DNA of 64,000 bases from Treponema sp. (GTDB lineage Bacteria; Spirochaetota; Spirochaetia; Treponematales; Breznakiellaceae), in NCBI GenBank assembly GCA_031281025.1, contig JAITFY010000097.1, positions 1 to 64,000 of the forward strand, given 5' to 3'. The notes under the pieces are model-generated. The model worked only from the letters and a program-made list of their open reading frames with translations, had not been told where the DNA came from and made no database searches. The position numbers were made by a program, and so were the translations under genes. Positions within the stretch are counted from its first letter, which is position 1. Each line of letters begins with the position of its first letter. Shown here in pieces: positions 10,384-20,170 of this stretch.

Positions 10384-10884
10384 TCACAGCCAGATACGAA
10401 TACCAATTTCAACCGGCCACCGGAAATGAGGAAAATCGATATCGCCGTCATCGCCTGTTATAATACTTATCCCTAAACTGGGTGCAAGAGTAACGAATAT
10501 TTCTAAAAGATCAATTGGCTGGAAAGTCAGACCAAGAGGAGCCCGCAGACCAAATTCCAGAGCTGCAATATCACCCAAATATATGCTGCCGTAGCCGCCA
10601 AGTCCTAAATACCATCCTAATGTTGGAATAAGCTTCGAGCCAAAGAAATAACGATCTCCTTGAACACCGATAGTGGGTCCTTTATTAACACTCACACCCC
10701 AAAAGAATGGATTATTGGGTAATTTAAGGGATAAAGCTGCACCTTCATTACCAGTAAAGCCATCATCAAGGTGACCGCCCCACATAACGCCAATCCCTAA
10801 ACCACCGGGATGAACATTTTGGGCAAATGCCGTACCTGTCGTAAAAATTACGAGCAGAACCAGAACAGAAAGAATCTTTTTCAT
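10384..10884 (-). CDS. Small secreted protein, probable outer-membrane beta-barrel
   Basis: Signal peptide MKKILSVLVLLVIFTTGTAFA; Gly/aromatic alternating pattern. Confidence 0.65.
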   Translation of the reverse strand: MKKILSVLVLLVIFTTGTAFAQNVHPGGLGIGVMWGGHLDDGFTGNEGAALSLKLPNNPFFWGVSVNKGPTIGVQGDRYFFGSKLIPTLGWYLGLGGYGSIYLGDIAALEFGLRAPLGLTFQPIDLLEIFVTLAPSLGISIITGDDGDIDFPHFRWPVEIGIRIWL

Positions 10885-10944
10885 TTTAATCTCCTTATGA
10901 ACTAATATATATTGAATAGCTAAATTTGTAAAGAGTGTAAAAAA

Positions 10945-11655
10945 TCATATAAGCCTATATTTTACCTTATGATCATAAACATCAACACCTTCTTTCTTTT
11001 TGAGAAATCCACATGCCCAATATGTAAAGGGAGTCATAACGATCTCTACACCGCATTTTAAAATATAATTTGTTATTACAAGACTCCAAAAGATTTCCCA
11101 CTTAAATACGCCGGTTGCACTGGCTATCAATACAAAGATAAATGTATCCAGAAACTGCCCAACCAATGAAGATCCGATAGTTCTTACCCAAAGCATACGT
11201 CCTTTCATTACAACTTTTATTTTGGAGAGAACTACCGCATTGGAAAATTCTCCTGCAAGGTATGCAGAAAGGCTTGCAAGCACGATGCCGCCATAGCTCA
11301 TCCCGCCTAAAATCGCATTAAACATTTCGTTTCCAACTTCGGCTTCCCAGAAAGATTCCGGCGGCAGCATACCCAATACGAAAAAAACCAATGTAGTAAG
11401 CGCCATTGCAATAAACCCCGTCCAGATAACGCGTTTTGCAACCTTAAACCCGTAAACCTCGGTAAGCACATCCGCCAGCACATAAACCAGCGGAAACAGC
11501 AGTGTTCCGCCGTCAAAAGCCAACGGAATCGCAAAAAGAGAAACTCCAAGATCGACAATTTTAGCCGAAGACGCAATGTTACTAACAATAAGAATCACAA
11601 CAAAAAAAGACGCAATTACATCCAGATACTTAAAAGAGACAGGTTGATTTGACAT
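10945..11655 (-). CDS. yhhQ: Queuosine precursor transporter, VUT/YhhQ family
   Basis: SNIASSAKIVDLG, FDGGTLLFPLVYVLADVLTEVYGFKVAKRVIW; start reassigned to ATG at 11655 after SD GAGG (ORF track extends into the leader). Confidence 0.9.
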   Translation of the reverse strand: MSNQPVSFKYLDVIASFFVVILIVSNIASSAKIVDLGVSLFAIPLAFDGGTLLFPLVYVLADVLTEVYGFKVAKRVIWTGFIAMALTTLVFFVLGMLPPESFWEAEVGNEMFNAILGGMSYGGIVLASLSAYLAGEFSNAVVLSKIKVVMKGRMLWVRTIGSSLVGQFLDTFIFVLIASATGVFKWEIFWSLVITNYILKCGVEIVMTPFTYWACGFLKKKEGVDVYDHKVKYRLI

Positions 11656-11660
11656 TTTTT

Positions 11661-11697
11661 CCTCGTTTTTTTTAAGCGGGTTACTAGGATACCGCTT
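11661..11697 (-). ncRNA. preQ1-I-type riboswitch aptamer upstream of yhhQ
   Basis: Minus-strand RNA AAGCGGUAUCCUAGUAACCCGCUUAAAAAAAACGAGG: P1 AAGCGG/CCGCUU, CUAGUAAC loop, A-rich tail, CCU/AGG pseudoknot over the SD. Confidence 0.88.
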
Positions 11698-11704
11698 GAG
11701 GGGT

Positions 11705-11751
11705 GTCGGCGACAAAAGTGCCATACGAGTATGGTGCTTTTGGTCGCCGAC
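11705..11751. repeat. 47-bp near-perfect palindrome in the yhhQ leader / glgP 3' region
   Basis: GTCGGCGACaAAAGtgCCATACgaGTATGGtgCTTTtgGTCGCCGAC. Confidence 0.85.
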
Positions 11752-11792
11752 AGGACCCCAAGTAAGCTATTTAGCAAACATTTCTGGAGTGC

Positions 11793-14333
11793 CTAGGCCC
11801 ATTTAATAAAGCCGCACCGATACGGATGAATCAAAGCTTCATGTTTGGGAAGTATGCGTATCGTATGCCCCTGCATTCCCGTATCCACACATTCAATACG
11901 AATTTGATATACGTTGATATTTCCTTCGCATTTTACCCATTTCATTTCGGTCTTTCTTGCATCGGCAATTTCATTGGTTTGATTTGAAACTGTGCCGTGA
12001 TACAATTCAACCAGCAGCTCGTTTGGAGAAATACTGCCTAAATCGAGATGGGCTGTTACCGTCAGCATATCGCCGCGTTGCATCACAGGTTTGGCATTGG
12101 ATTCGGTTTTTATGATTTTTAAGCCAGGCCATGCATGCTGCAATTTTGCAAAATACGCCGCGATAGATTTTGTTTCGGCATAGTCATCTTTACTAAAACG
12201 GCGATAATTCTTAAGCGCCGGAAAGTAAAATTGATTTGCATAATCCATTAACATCCTGTGACATGACATCGACTGCCCAATCTGCCTCATGCTGGCTTTC
12301 ATCATTTTTATCCAGCCTCGTGGAAGCCCGTCATTTCCCCTTTGGTAGAACAATGGAATAATATCCCGTTCAAGCAAATCATACAGCGCCTTGCTTTCTA
12401 CATCGTCCTGCAGTTTTTCGTCGTGATAATACTCACCATGACCGATTGACCATCCTGCTTCGGGATCGTAAGCTTCGTCCCACCATCCATCCATGATGGA
12501 GCAGTTAAGGACGCCGTTCATTGCCGCTTTCATACCGCTGGTTCCAGATGCTTCCATTGGCCGGCGCGGTGTATTCAGCCACACATCCCCGCCAGAGGTT
12601 AAATACTTTGCCACGTTCATATCGTAGTTTTCTACGAATACTATACGGTTTGAAACATCGTATTTATCCGCAAAGTGTATCAATTCACGGATTAGTTCCT
12701 TACCAGGTATATCATGAGGGTGCGCTTTGCCGGAGAAAATCAGCTGGACAGGGCGATCGTTGTTTTTTACAAGCCGAATCAAGCGTTCCGGATCGCGAAG
12801 CAATAGATTACCGCGTTTGTAAGTTGCAAAGCGGCGGGCAAAACAAAGAGTAAGCGCATAAGGAGAGAGAGCGTCTTCTGCCTGTCTAAAACGGCGCATA
12901 TCGACGCCTGTTCGCACGTATTGTGCATGGATACGTTCACGTATAAAGGCAACCAGCCGTTCACGGCGGCGCTCATGAGTACGCCAAAGTTCTTCGTCGG
13001 AAATACGGTCTATACGCTCCCAAATACTAAGCTCTGTTGGTTTATCTTCAAAGGTGGGGCCAAGATAGCGATCCAGTAATTCAAGCATACCGGAAGAAAT
13101 CCATGTGCGTGGATGAACACCGTTTGTGACATGCCCTATTGGTACTTCGTTCAGCGGAAGCCCCGGCCACAGTCCTCTCCACATATCCCGTGATACAACA
13201 CCATGAAGTCTTGCAACACCGTTGACATAAGCCGACAATTTCATTGCCAACACTGTCATACAGAAAACTTCACGCTCATCATTTACATCTATTCGCCCCA
13301 GTCCAAGGAATTCTTTCCAGGAAATACCCAGTACTTGCGACCAGCTCTTGAAGTATTTATCCATCATGGCAATATCAAAACGTTCATGTCCTGCCGGAAC
13401 AGGTGTGTGTGTAGTGAATAAATTTGTAGGCCAAATAAGTTCGCACGCTTCATGAAACGAGAAGTTTTTCTCTGTCATGATTTCACGGGCACGTTCCAGT
13501 GCAAGGAATGCCGAATGTCCTTCGTTCATGTGAGTTGCTGCCGGGTTGATTCCTATCGCTCTTAAAGCACGAATACCGCCGATGCCAAGGAGAATCTCCT
13601 GCTGCATACGGGTTTCTTTATCTCCGCCATACAGAGCTGCTGTTACATTTCGGATATCCTGCGTATTTTCTTCCATGTTGGTATCCAACAGGTATAATGA
13701 AGAACGTCCTACTTTTACTTCCCAAATTTGAGCGACAGCCTGCTGTCCCGCCAAATCTACGGAAATTTTAATCGGCGCGCCATCTTTGTCAACTTTTCTT
13801 TCTACCGGCATATTGTACCAGTCATTTTCCGGGTAACTTTCCTGCTGGAATCCATCGGCGTTCAGCATTTGCTTAAAATACCCTTGACGGTACAACAGCC
13901 CGATACCAACCAATGGCAGCCCCATATCCGATGAAGCTTTCATGTGATCCCCAGAGAGAATCCCAAGGCCGCCGGAATAAATAGGCAGAGCCGCATCCAT
14001 TCCGTATTCCATCGAGAAGTATGCTACAACATCCTTGTAGTTCCCCCGGTACCAGGTATCGCCTTTTTTATAGCGTTGAAACCTGTCATAAACTTCCTTG
14101 AGAGCCGCAAGGTACGAATCGTCATTTGCGGTCTGCGCAAGCCGTTCCTGGCTGACCATTCCCAGTGTCCGTATAGGACTTTGCTGAGATTTAAGCCAGG
14201 CATCAAAGTCCAGCCTGATAAAAAGCTGAACCGCGTCATAATTCCACGATAACCAAAGATTGCGGGCAATCTCCTCTAAAGGTTTTAATGCCGCAGGGAG
14301 TTTTGGTTTAACTGTATATGTTGATACGTTCAT
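11793..14333 (-). CDS. glgP: Alpha-glucan (glycogen/maltodextrin) phosphorylase
   Basis: AYFSMEYGMDAALPIYSGGLGILSGDH, THTPVPAGHERF, GKAHPHDIPGK, TSGGDVWLNTPRRPMEASGTSGMKAAMNGVLNCSIMDGWWDEA. Confidence 0.96.
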   Translation of the reverse strand: MNVSTYTVKPKLPAALKPLEEIARNLWLSWNYDAVQLFIRLDFDAWLKSQQSPIRTLGMVSQERLAQTANDDSYLAALKEVYDRFQRYKKGDTWYRGNYKDVVAYFSMEYGMDAALPIYSGGLGILSGDHMKASSDMGLPLVGIGLLYRQGYFKQMLNADGFQQESYPENDWYNMPVERKVDKDGAPIKISVDLAGQQAVAQIWEVKVGRSSLYLLDTNMEENTQDIRNVTAALYGGDKETRMQQEILLGIGGIRALRAIGINPAATHMNEGHSAFLALERAREIMTEKNFSFHEACELIWPTNLFTTHTPVPAGHERFDIAMMDKYFKSWSQVLGISWKEFLGLGRIDVNDEREVFCMTVLAMKLSAYVNGVARLHGVVSRDMWRGLWPGLPLNEVPIGHVTNGVHPRTWISSGMLELLDRYLGPTFEDKPTELSIWERIDRISDEELWRTHERRRERLVAFIRERIHAQYVRTGVDMRRFRQAEDALSPYALTLCFARRFATYKRGNLLLRDPERLIRLVKNNDRPVQLIFSGKAHPHDIPGKELIRELIHFADKYDVSNRIVFVENYDMNVAKYLTSGGDVWLNTPRRPMEASGTSGMKAAMNGVLNCSIMDGWWDEAYDPEAGWSIGHGEYYHDEKLQDDVESKALYDLLERDIIPLFYQRGNDGLPRGWIKMMKASMRQIGQSMSCHRMLMDYANQFYFPALKNYRRFSKDDYAETKSIAAYFAKLQHAWPGLKIIKTESNAKPVMQRGDMLTVTAHLDLGSISPNELLVELYHGTVSNQTNEIADARKTEMKWVKCEGNINVYQIRIECVDTGMQGHTIRILPKHEALIHPYRCGFIKWA

Positions 14334-14384
14334 ATATTAAGTTTATGGCGGTTTTTACATTATGTCAATGGAGCTTTGGCTATG

Positions 14385-15737
14385 TTATTTACAATATTCG
14401 GCCATAACACTGGATAATTTTTGTGTCATTGACAGTATTTGAAAATAACCAGTTTTCATCGATTCACTTTGTTCTTTAAGTTTATTGAGTGCGACAGTAA
14501 CTTCGTTGCTTTTTGTTGCCAGATCGTTAAAAGTATCGATCAATTCAGTCATGGTTCCTGCAAAACCGTTTATATCTCTGGATATTTCTGCAATCCGGTT
14601 TTCGGTATTGGCGGATTGTTTTGTGGTAACCGAAATTCCATCAATAATGGTTTTTAAGGTTATGGAAATATTCCGGGAATTTACACGAGTATTGTCTGCA
14701 AGACGGCGAATTTCGTCGGCAACTACCGCAAACCCCTTTCCTGCTGCTCCGGCGTGAGCGGCTTCAATTGCTGCATTCATGGATAAAAGGTTAGTATTTG
14801 CCGCAATTGCACTGATAATGTGGATTGCATCCGCTATACCTCCCACAGATTCAGAGATAGTATTAACCGACTGAATGGTTTCCTGCATGGATTCCTGCCC
14901 CTGAGCGGCAGTTTCTATCAACATCTTTATGGTATCTTGTTCCCTGCGTGAAATTTCTGAAGTGTGTCTTATCGAACTTATCATTATTTCCGTTGCAGTT
15001 GATGAATCATTTACCGATGTTACTTCCTGATCGACTGTTTCGTCCATTTCATGTATCAGTTTGTTTATCCCTTCGATAAGGCTGGAGGCGTGTTTGAGCT
15101 GCTCCCTGAGCTGCCGTTCTGTCTCCGCAGCCATTTCTCTTTCATGAATGTCCATAAACAGGCCGGCTACCCGTAAAGGAACTCCATTCGCATCACGAAT
15201 AGTTTCGCCTAATGCCTGAAACCAACGATATTCGCCGGACTTTAATTTGCACCGGTATTCAAGATTATACGGCGTATTGCCCGAATGATCCGACAAATGT
15301 TCGACAAAAGCGTTTAAAGTTCTTTCTTTATCTTCTGGATGAAGACGATCAACCCAGCTGCTGGTTAAGTTGGGGAAATCAATTTCATTTTTAAAACCCA
15401 GCATTCTGCGGAATTCGTCCGACCATGTGAATTTGTTGTTTGGATTGGCAGGATCACCTGCAACTACGTTCATGTCCCATAAACCGGTATGTAAAGCTTT
15501 ATTTGCAAGTTGAAATTTCATAATATCATAGCGCATATTGTCCTGGTTAATTTTTATTGCCTTTGAAAAATTTTCGAATATTTCTTTAATTTCCGGCGAA
15601 ATTTCAGCGGTTGGTGCTTTAACAGAAAAGTCTGCGGATTCACATTCCGCCAATAAACGTCTGCTTTCTGACAATAAAGCTCCTATGCCAAAGCTCTTGT
15701 TGGCAGATTGTTTAATGTTATCTTTTTTAGAAAACAT
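14385..15737 (-). CDS. Methyl-accepting chemotaxis protein with PAS domain, no evident TM segment
   Basis: PAS-like [15 protein letters not shown]...[18 protein letters not shown]; hairpin [38 protein letters not shown]. Confidence 0.92.
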   Translation of the reverse strand: MFSKKDNIKQSANKSFGIGALLSESRRLLAECESADFSVKAPTAEISPEIKEIFENFSKAIKINQDNMRYDIMKFQLANKALHTGLWDMNVVAGDPANPNNKFTWSDEFRRMLGFKNEIDFPNLTSSWVDRLHPEDKERTLNAFVEHLSDHSGNTPYNLEYRCKLKSGEYRWFQALGETIRDANGVPLRVAGLFMDIHEREMAAETERQLREQLKHASSLIEGINKLIHEMDETVDQEVTSVNDSSTATEIMISSIRHTSEISRREQDTIKMLIETAAQGQESMQETIQSVNTISESVGGIADAIHIISAIAANTNLLSMNAAIEAAHAGAAGKGFAVVADEIRRLADNTRVNSRNISITLKTIIDGISVTTKQSANTENRIAEISRDINGFAGTMTELIDTFNDLATKSNEVTVALNKLKEQSESMKTGYFQILSMTQKLSSVMAEYCK

Positions 15738-15787
15738 AATACCATCCTTATCCTTATCGTATATTAATTATACAACAATTTTCTTTA

Positions 15788-17644
15788 TTATTCATTGTTT
15801 TCTTTAAGAGATTCAAACATTGAAGAGAATGGAGAAACGATATCTATTTTGGAATCCCAAATATTTTGATCTTCCTGTTCGCGGGTAACAGTTTCATAAA
15901 TACTGCTAAAATCAAATTCACTTGCAGATGCCAGTAACCCCTTGCTGATGGATTCCGATTCTGGATCATATTTACAAGCTGTAGCCAAAAGACCGCCTTT
16001 TTTAGTTCTTCCAATTTTTTTCTCTGTCCGCCTTAAAAGACCGATTTGGGTTTCTTCATCGGCAGGTTCCAGATAAAAACCTTCAAAAACTTTAATATCA
16101 TCTATGTTTTTAATTTCTTCAATTGCAGAAATTAATTCTGATTCTTCAAGAATCTCAATGTCATCGATTTCTTCGAGGGCTTCGGTTTTCTCGAAACCTT
16201 CAACTTTTTCCTCGATTTCTTCAATTTTTTCGAGGGTCTCGGCTTCTTCAAGCGCTTCCGCTTCCTGGATTTCTTCAATTTCTTCGAGGGTCTCGATTTC
16301 CTCAAGCGCTTCCGCTTCCTGGATTTCCTCGATTTCCTCAAGCGCTTCCGCTTCCTGGATTTCTTCAATTTCTTCGAGAGTTTCTACTTCTTCGAGTACC
16401 TCCAGAGCTTCGTGTTGAATTGGAGAATCTGGTATATCGATACTGCTGCCGGATTTGATTACTGTAAGCAGTTCATCCCATGAATTATCGATAATAATAT
16501 CAACGTTTTTTTCCATGTGGGACTTTAATTTAAGGTTCCGTTTTATGTCTAATTTAATCTCGTCCCGGCGCTGCTCAAGCTCCAAAATCCATTTGGCTCT
16601 TTCCCGGTTTGACTTATTTACATATAATTGCTCAAAAAGTTTTTCGCGCAGGTTTTTTATCCTGTTTCGTACAACTGTAAGTTTATTTGCTTTTAGATTT
16701 GACAGGAAAAACAACAACAAATAAAACGAAATAAATATGGAAAGATTTAAGAGAAGTTTCATGGAAGCAGGAATCGAAAATAAATAATCGTTTATCAAAC
16801 GGCCAAAGAAAAGACCATTATGTGTTTTTGATGAAACTAAAGAAAATTTAATCCCCGATTCTTCTGAATCAATGGTAACGTGGCTCATTTCGTTATTCCA
16901 AATTGCGGATATTTTTTCTAGTATTTCTGTTCTTGATGAATCCACACCCATGATTCTGGGAATTCCCAAAAGAACACCGGGAGGATCTCCAAGTATAGAA
17001 ACATTTTCGTTTATTTCCAGCCGTCCTTCGGCGATTAACTTTTCTGTTAATGCCCTGACAGATACGGTAAAAAGCGCAGTTCCCCTGTAAACTTCCATTG
17101 AATCGTTAAATGGGAACGAATAAACTATCCTGTCGGTTTGATCATCCATTGTAAATTTCGCATAACTACCGGATGGAACACTCACTGTTTCAAAAGGCAG
17201 CGCTAAAGGGTCTTCATTGTAATTTCGATATGCGGTTGAATAATTGTTTTGGCTGATAATATCGCGGGGTGATGTTGAAAAATGAATCCTTATTCCGTTA
17301 CTGTCAACAAATTGAACAGACTGAAGCCCAATGGTAGTTTCCAGCATCATCCCATATATTCTTGAACGTTCAAAAATATCTTCTGCATTTTGGTTATGTA
17401 AAAAACTGCTGCGGATGGCCGGATAGTTAAGCGAAGCAGCAAATCTTCTTTGAAGATAAAAAATGTGGTTTTCAACTATGTCAGCATCTATGACATTTTC
17501 TTTGATATATGAATTCAAAACAGAAGGGTTGTAAAATCGCGCCTGGATAAATTCCAGCAGCTCATTATCAGTCAGCCAGAAAAAACCAGCAAAAAGGAGG
17601 AGAGAAATTACTAATACCAGCAGCGGTTTAAAAAATGTTGACAA
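15788..17644 (-). CDS. Membrane protein with extracytoplasmic Cache-like region and Glu-rich tandem-repeat cytoplasmic tail
   Basis: Two TM segments flanking about 260 aa; C-terminal (EALEEIEEIQEA)n repeats. Confidence 0.75.
   Translation of the reverse strand: MSTFFKPLLVLVISLLLFAGFFWLTDNELLEFIQARFYNPSVLNSYIKENVIDADIVENHIFYLQRRFAASLNYPAIRSSFLHNQNAEDIFERSRIYGMMLETTIGLQSVQFVDSNGIRIHFSTSPRDIISQNNYSTAYRNYNEDPLALPFETVSVPSGSYAKFTMDDQTDRIVYSFPFNDSMEVYRGTALFTVSVRALTEKLIAEGRLEINENVSILGDPPGVLLGIPRIMGVDSSRTEILEKISAIWNNEMSHVTIDSEESGIKFSLVSSKTHNGLFFGRLINDYLFSIPASMKLLLNLSIFISFYLLLFFLSNLKANKLTVVRNRIKNLREKLFEQLYVNKSNRERAKWILELEQRRDEIKLDIKRNLKLKSHMEKNVDIIIDNSWDELLTVIKSGSSIDIPDSPIQHEALEVLEEVETLEEIEEIQEAEALEEIEEIQEAEALEEIETLEEIEEIQEAEALEEAETLEKIEEIEEKVEGFEKTEALEEIDDIEILEESELISAIEEIKNIDDIKVFEGFYLEPADEETQIGLLRRTEKKIGRTKKGGLLATACKYDPESESISKGLLASASEFDFSSIYETVTREQEDQNIWDSKIDIVSPFSSMFESLKENNE
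16170..16410 (-). repeat. In-frame tandem repeat coding for EALEEIEEIQEAEALEEIETLEE
   Basis: Repeated ctcaagcgcttccgcttcctggatttc(t/c)tc(a/g)atttc(t/c)tc blocks. Confidence 0.8.
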
Positions 17645-17715
17645 ACTATTTACCCGTTTCTTCTATAGTATCGGCAGTTTTCCTGTGCAAATTCGCTTTT
17701 TTTGCCCAAACCGCT

Positions 17716-19143
17716 TTATGGCTGGGGAGGCGGAGCTTCAGCCGCAGGTTGTATTACGGGGTTAATTCCAAGGTTTTTCATCTGTTCATCCGCCTCTTTT
17801 TGAGCGCTGTATTCATACCGTAACTGATTGGCTTTGACAAAAGAGTTTTTTAGGGCAGATAATTCAGGTTTTACCCCTTTGATTTTATCTCTGCCTTCTG
17901 GAAGAACGTTTGTTTTGAAAAAATCATCCAGTGCGCTAATGGTTCTATGAAGATTTTGAATTTCCTTGATATATTTCTCAAGATAAACGATTATCTGGTC
18001 TTCTGTCATGACAGCAAGTTTATTATATGCAGGACCGCGGGCTAAACTGCTTAAAATCTTGCCTCTTTTTTCCAATTCGTCCCTAAATTGATGGAAATTT
18101 AGCTTTTCTTTTAACGGCAACCCTTTGGTTCCATCCGGGTATTCAACAATGTAGATTACTGGGTCTGGTTCCGCTTTGGTCATTTGTTTAATCAGGTCTT
18201 TTAACTTTTCTAAAAAACCTTTCTTGCGGCTTTCCATAACAGCTTGATTTTCGTCAAATTTTGAAACAATTTCGGCAAGTGTGCTTGATGAATTGCCAAT
18301 AACCTGAATACCATCAAGAAGGATTGCCTTAAAATCAACAACTTGTTTTGCGATTTTGGGTTTATCATCCACTATTCTTAACGAATTAAGAATCGCATCT
18401 CTCAAATCTATACCGCTTGGGGAATAATCTTCTTTGATAATCTCCTCTATCAATTCCCTATAAAAAGGCTGTCCAGGCATTTCTGTGGGCGCTTTTTTCC
18501 TGATGTTTTCCAGCGTAGCATCGCTTGCAGACATACTTTGAGTGATTTTTTTTCGGATATCAAGTTTGTATCTTTCTCTGTAATAGGTGCTAAGATCCTT
18601 TATTGTCCTCATTATTATATTGGTTGTTTTTGACAATCTGGAAAGACTTTCGCTGATAATCCCAAGAGTAATTGCATCAACACCCACTTTTGACTGATTG
18701 GTTATGTATACAACCGACCTAGTCATCATACTTTGCGAATCCGCAGAAAAACTAACCCAGTCGATATACCGGACAAGCCCCACAATTCTTTTCATACGGT
18801 CAAGATTAAGAAAATCCACACCCAGTTGATAAAAATTGACCAAAAAATCCAGTTGATTATCATAATTTGCAAGCCGGATAGTGAGCTGCTCAATCCGTTT
18901 TACTTCCGGGAAACTGCTGGAATCCGGTACTTCAATTTCGCTGATTTTGGCTTCCTGTTTATAAGGATCTTCATCTATTAGTTTTTTCTTTAAATAAATG
19001 TTATACAATGTTGCAAAAGAGGTGTGAAATACCCTTAACTCTTCCTTGAATTTCCCCAATTCGGTGTGTTCCAGCCATTCTTTTCTGGCTTCCAGTACCT
19101 GTCCAAGCGTATCAATGTAGTTGATTTGTCCATTTTCTGCCAT
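17716..19143 (-). CDS. Conserved hypothetical, largely alpha-helical
   Basis: 475-aa ORF, no recognised motif, directly upstream of the Cache-like gene on the same strand. Confidence 0.7.
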   Translation of the reverse strand: MAENGQINYIDTLGQVLEARKEWLEHTELGKFKEELRVFHTSFATLYNIYLKKKLIDEDPYKQEAKISEIEVPDSSSFPEVKRIEQLTIRLANYDNQLDFLVNFYQLGVDFLNLDRMKRIVGLVRYIDWVSFSADSQSMMTRSVVYITNQSKVGVDAITLGIISESLSRLSKTTNIIMRTIKDLSTYYRERYKLDIRKKITQSMSASDATLENIRKKAPTEMPGQPFYRELIEEIIKEDYSPSGIDLRDAILNSLRIVDDKPKIAKQVVDFKAILLDGIQVIGNSSSTLAEIVSKFDENQAVMESRKKGFLEKLKDLIKQMTKAEPDPVIYIVEYPDGTKGLPLKEKLNFHQFRDELEKRGKILSSLARGPAYNKLAVMTEDQIIVYLEKYIKEIQNLHRTISALDDFFKTNVLPEGRDKIKGVKPELSALKNSFVKANQLRYEYSAQKEADEQMKNLGINPVIQPAAEAPPPQP

Positions 19144-19234
19144 CTATATTAATTATGGTATAAATTCAAAAAAAATGCAAATATAGCTGCGGCTTAGTAA
19201 AGGCTCTTTAAATAGTCCTACTCATTATCACGAC

Positions 19235-19263
19235 TTGCATAAACCTGTCAAAATCACTATCAT
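19235..19263 (+). promoter_or_regulatory. Predicted promoter TTGCAT-N17-TATCAT, -10 ends 8 nt before ATG
   Basis: TTGCAT aaacctgtcaaaatcac TATCAT cataaaat ATG; no SD. Confidence 0.55.
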
Positions 19264-19271
19264 CATAAAAT

Positions 19272-20066
19272 ATGAATTGTAACCCAGCAAATCCAAACGG
19301 ATCAGAAAAACTTGATGTATGGCAGGAAACCTTTCCCATACGATTCGGTGTAATCGATAAATCAGACAGACTCACCCTGGACGCAGTGTTCCAGTTTTTT
19401 CAGGAAGCGGCAATCAGCCATGCGCAGAACCTGGGAGTTGGACGCGAAGATATGGCAAAAGCAGGCCAGGTCTGGATCATTTCGCGAATGTCTGTTTTGG
19501 TAGACAGGCGGCCAAATTACTGTGAAGCTGTTTCACTTCGCACATGGCCGCGGGGGTTTGAAAGACTTTTTGCAATCAGAGATTATCAGATCAAAGACAA
19601 AGATGAAAAAGCCGTCATTTCTGCCCGCAGTGCATGGTTAATCATTGATATCGATAAACGCCGCCCCATAAGACCGGAGTTTTTTAAAGATCTAATGCCA
19701 TTAAATGAGGGATTGGAAGCCGTTTCTGCGGAAGCAAATACGATCATCAGCCTAAAAGAACAGGAAAGTCTACAAAAAGCCGCAGAAAGAAAAGCGCTTT
19801 ACACCGATCTTGACTACAATGGACACGTAAACAATGTTCGTTATATCCAATGGATAGAAGATTCACTTGATCCTGTGCTTCTGGAAAATGCCGGTAAACT
19901 GCGCCTGGACATCAATTATTTGAGCGAGATTATCAGCGGTGAAACGATTTCGCTTTTTTCTGCTCCAATCCAGATTGATAATAACGCTTGTCAAACTTTT
20001 GCTTTTGAAGGCAGAAAAACCGAAAGTAATACCGCTGCATTCAGAGCAGAATTAAAAATATGGTGA
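19272..20066 (+). CDS. Acyl-ACP thioesterase (FatA/FatB family)
   Basis: FQEAAISHAQNLGVG, WIISRMSVLVDRRPNYCEAVSLRTWPRG, DLDYNGHVNNVRYIQWIEDSL. Confidence 0.9.
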   Translation: MNCNPANPNGSEKLDVWQETFPIRFGVIDKSDRLTLDAVFQFFQEAAISHAQNLGVGREDMAKAGQVWIISRMSVLVDRRPNYCEAVSLRTWPRGFERLFAIRDYQIKDKDEKAVISARSAWLIIDIDKRRPIRPEFFKDLMPLNEGLEAVSAEANTIISLKEQESLQKAAERKALYTDLDYNGHVNNVRYIQWIEDSLDPVLLENAGKLRLDINYLSEIISGETISLFSAPIQIDNNACQTFAFEGRKTESNTAAFRAELKIW

Positions 20067-20070
20067 CATC

Positions 20071-20110
20071 TGAGGCAATGCAAAACTCGGTTGGTTTTGG
20101 GATTGCCTCA
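20071..20110 (+). terminator. Hairpin after the thioesterase gene, possible terminator
   Basis: TGAGGCAATgCaAAAC...GTTTTgGgATTGCCTCA; poor U-tract. Confidence 0.5.
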
Positions 20111-20170
20111 TCTATTCAATAATTAAAAAATAGCTTATACTTTATCACCAATGTATTTAAGGAGAAAAAA

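Noticed and set aside
11656-11724. N-terminal extension MALLSPTPLKRYPSNPLKKNEEK of yhhQ in the ORF track
   Set aside because: It translates the hairpin and preQ1 aptamer; the downstream ATG at 11655 has an SD and starts the conserved protein.
16104-16458. Ser-rich or Arg/Lys-rich ORFs on alternative frames over the Glu-rich repeat (104, 111 and 78 aa)
   Set aside because: Shadow ORFs from the low-complexity repeat of the 15788..17644 minus-strand gene; no independent start signals.
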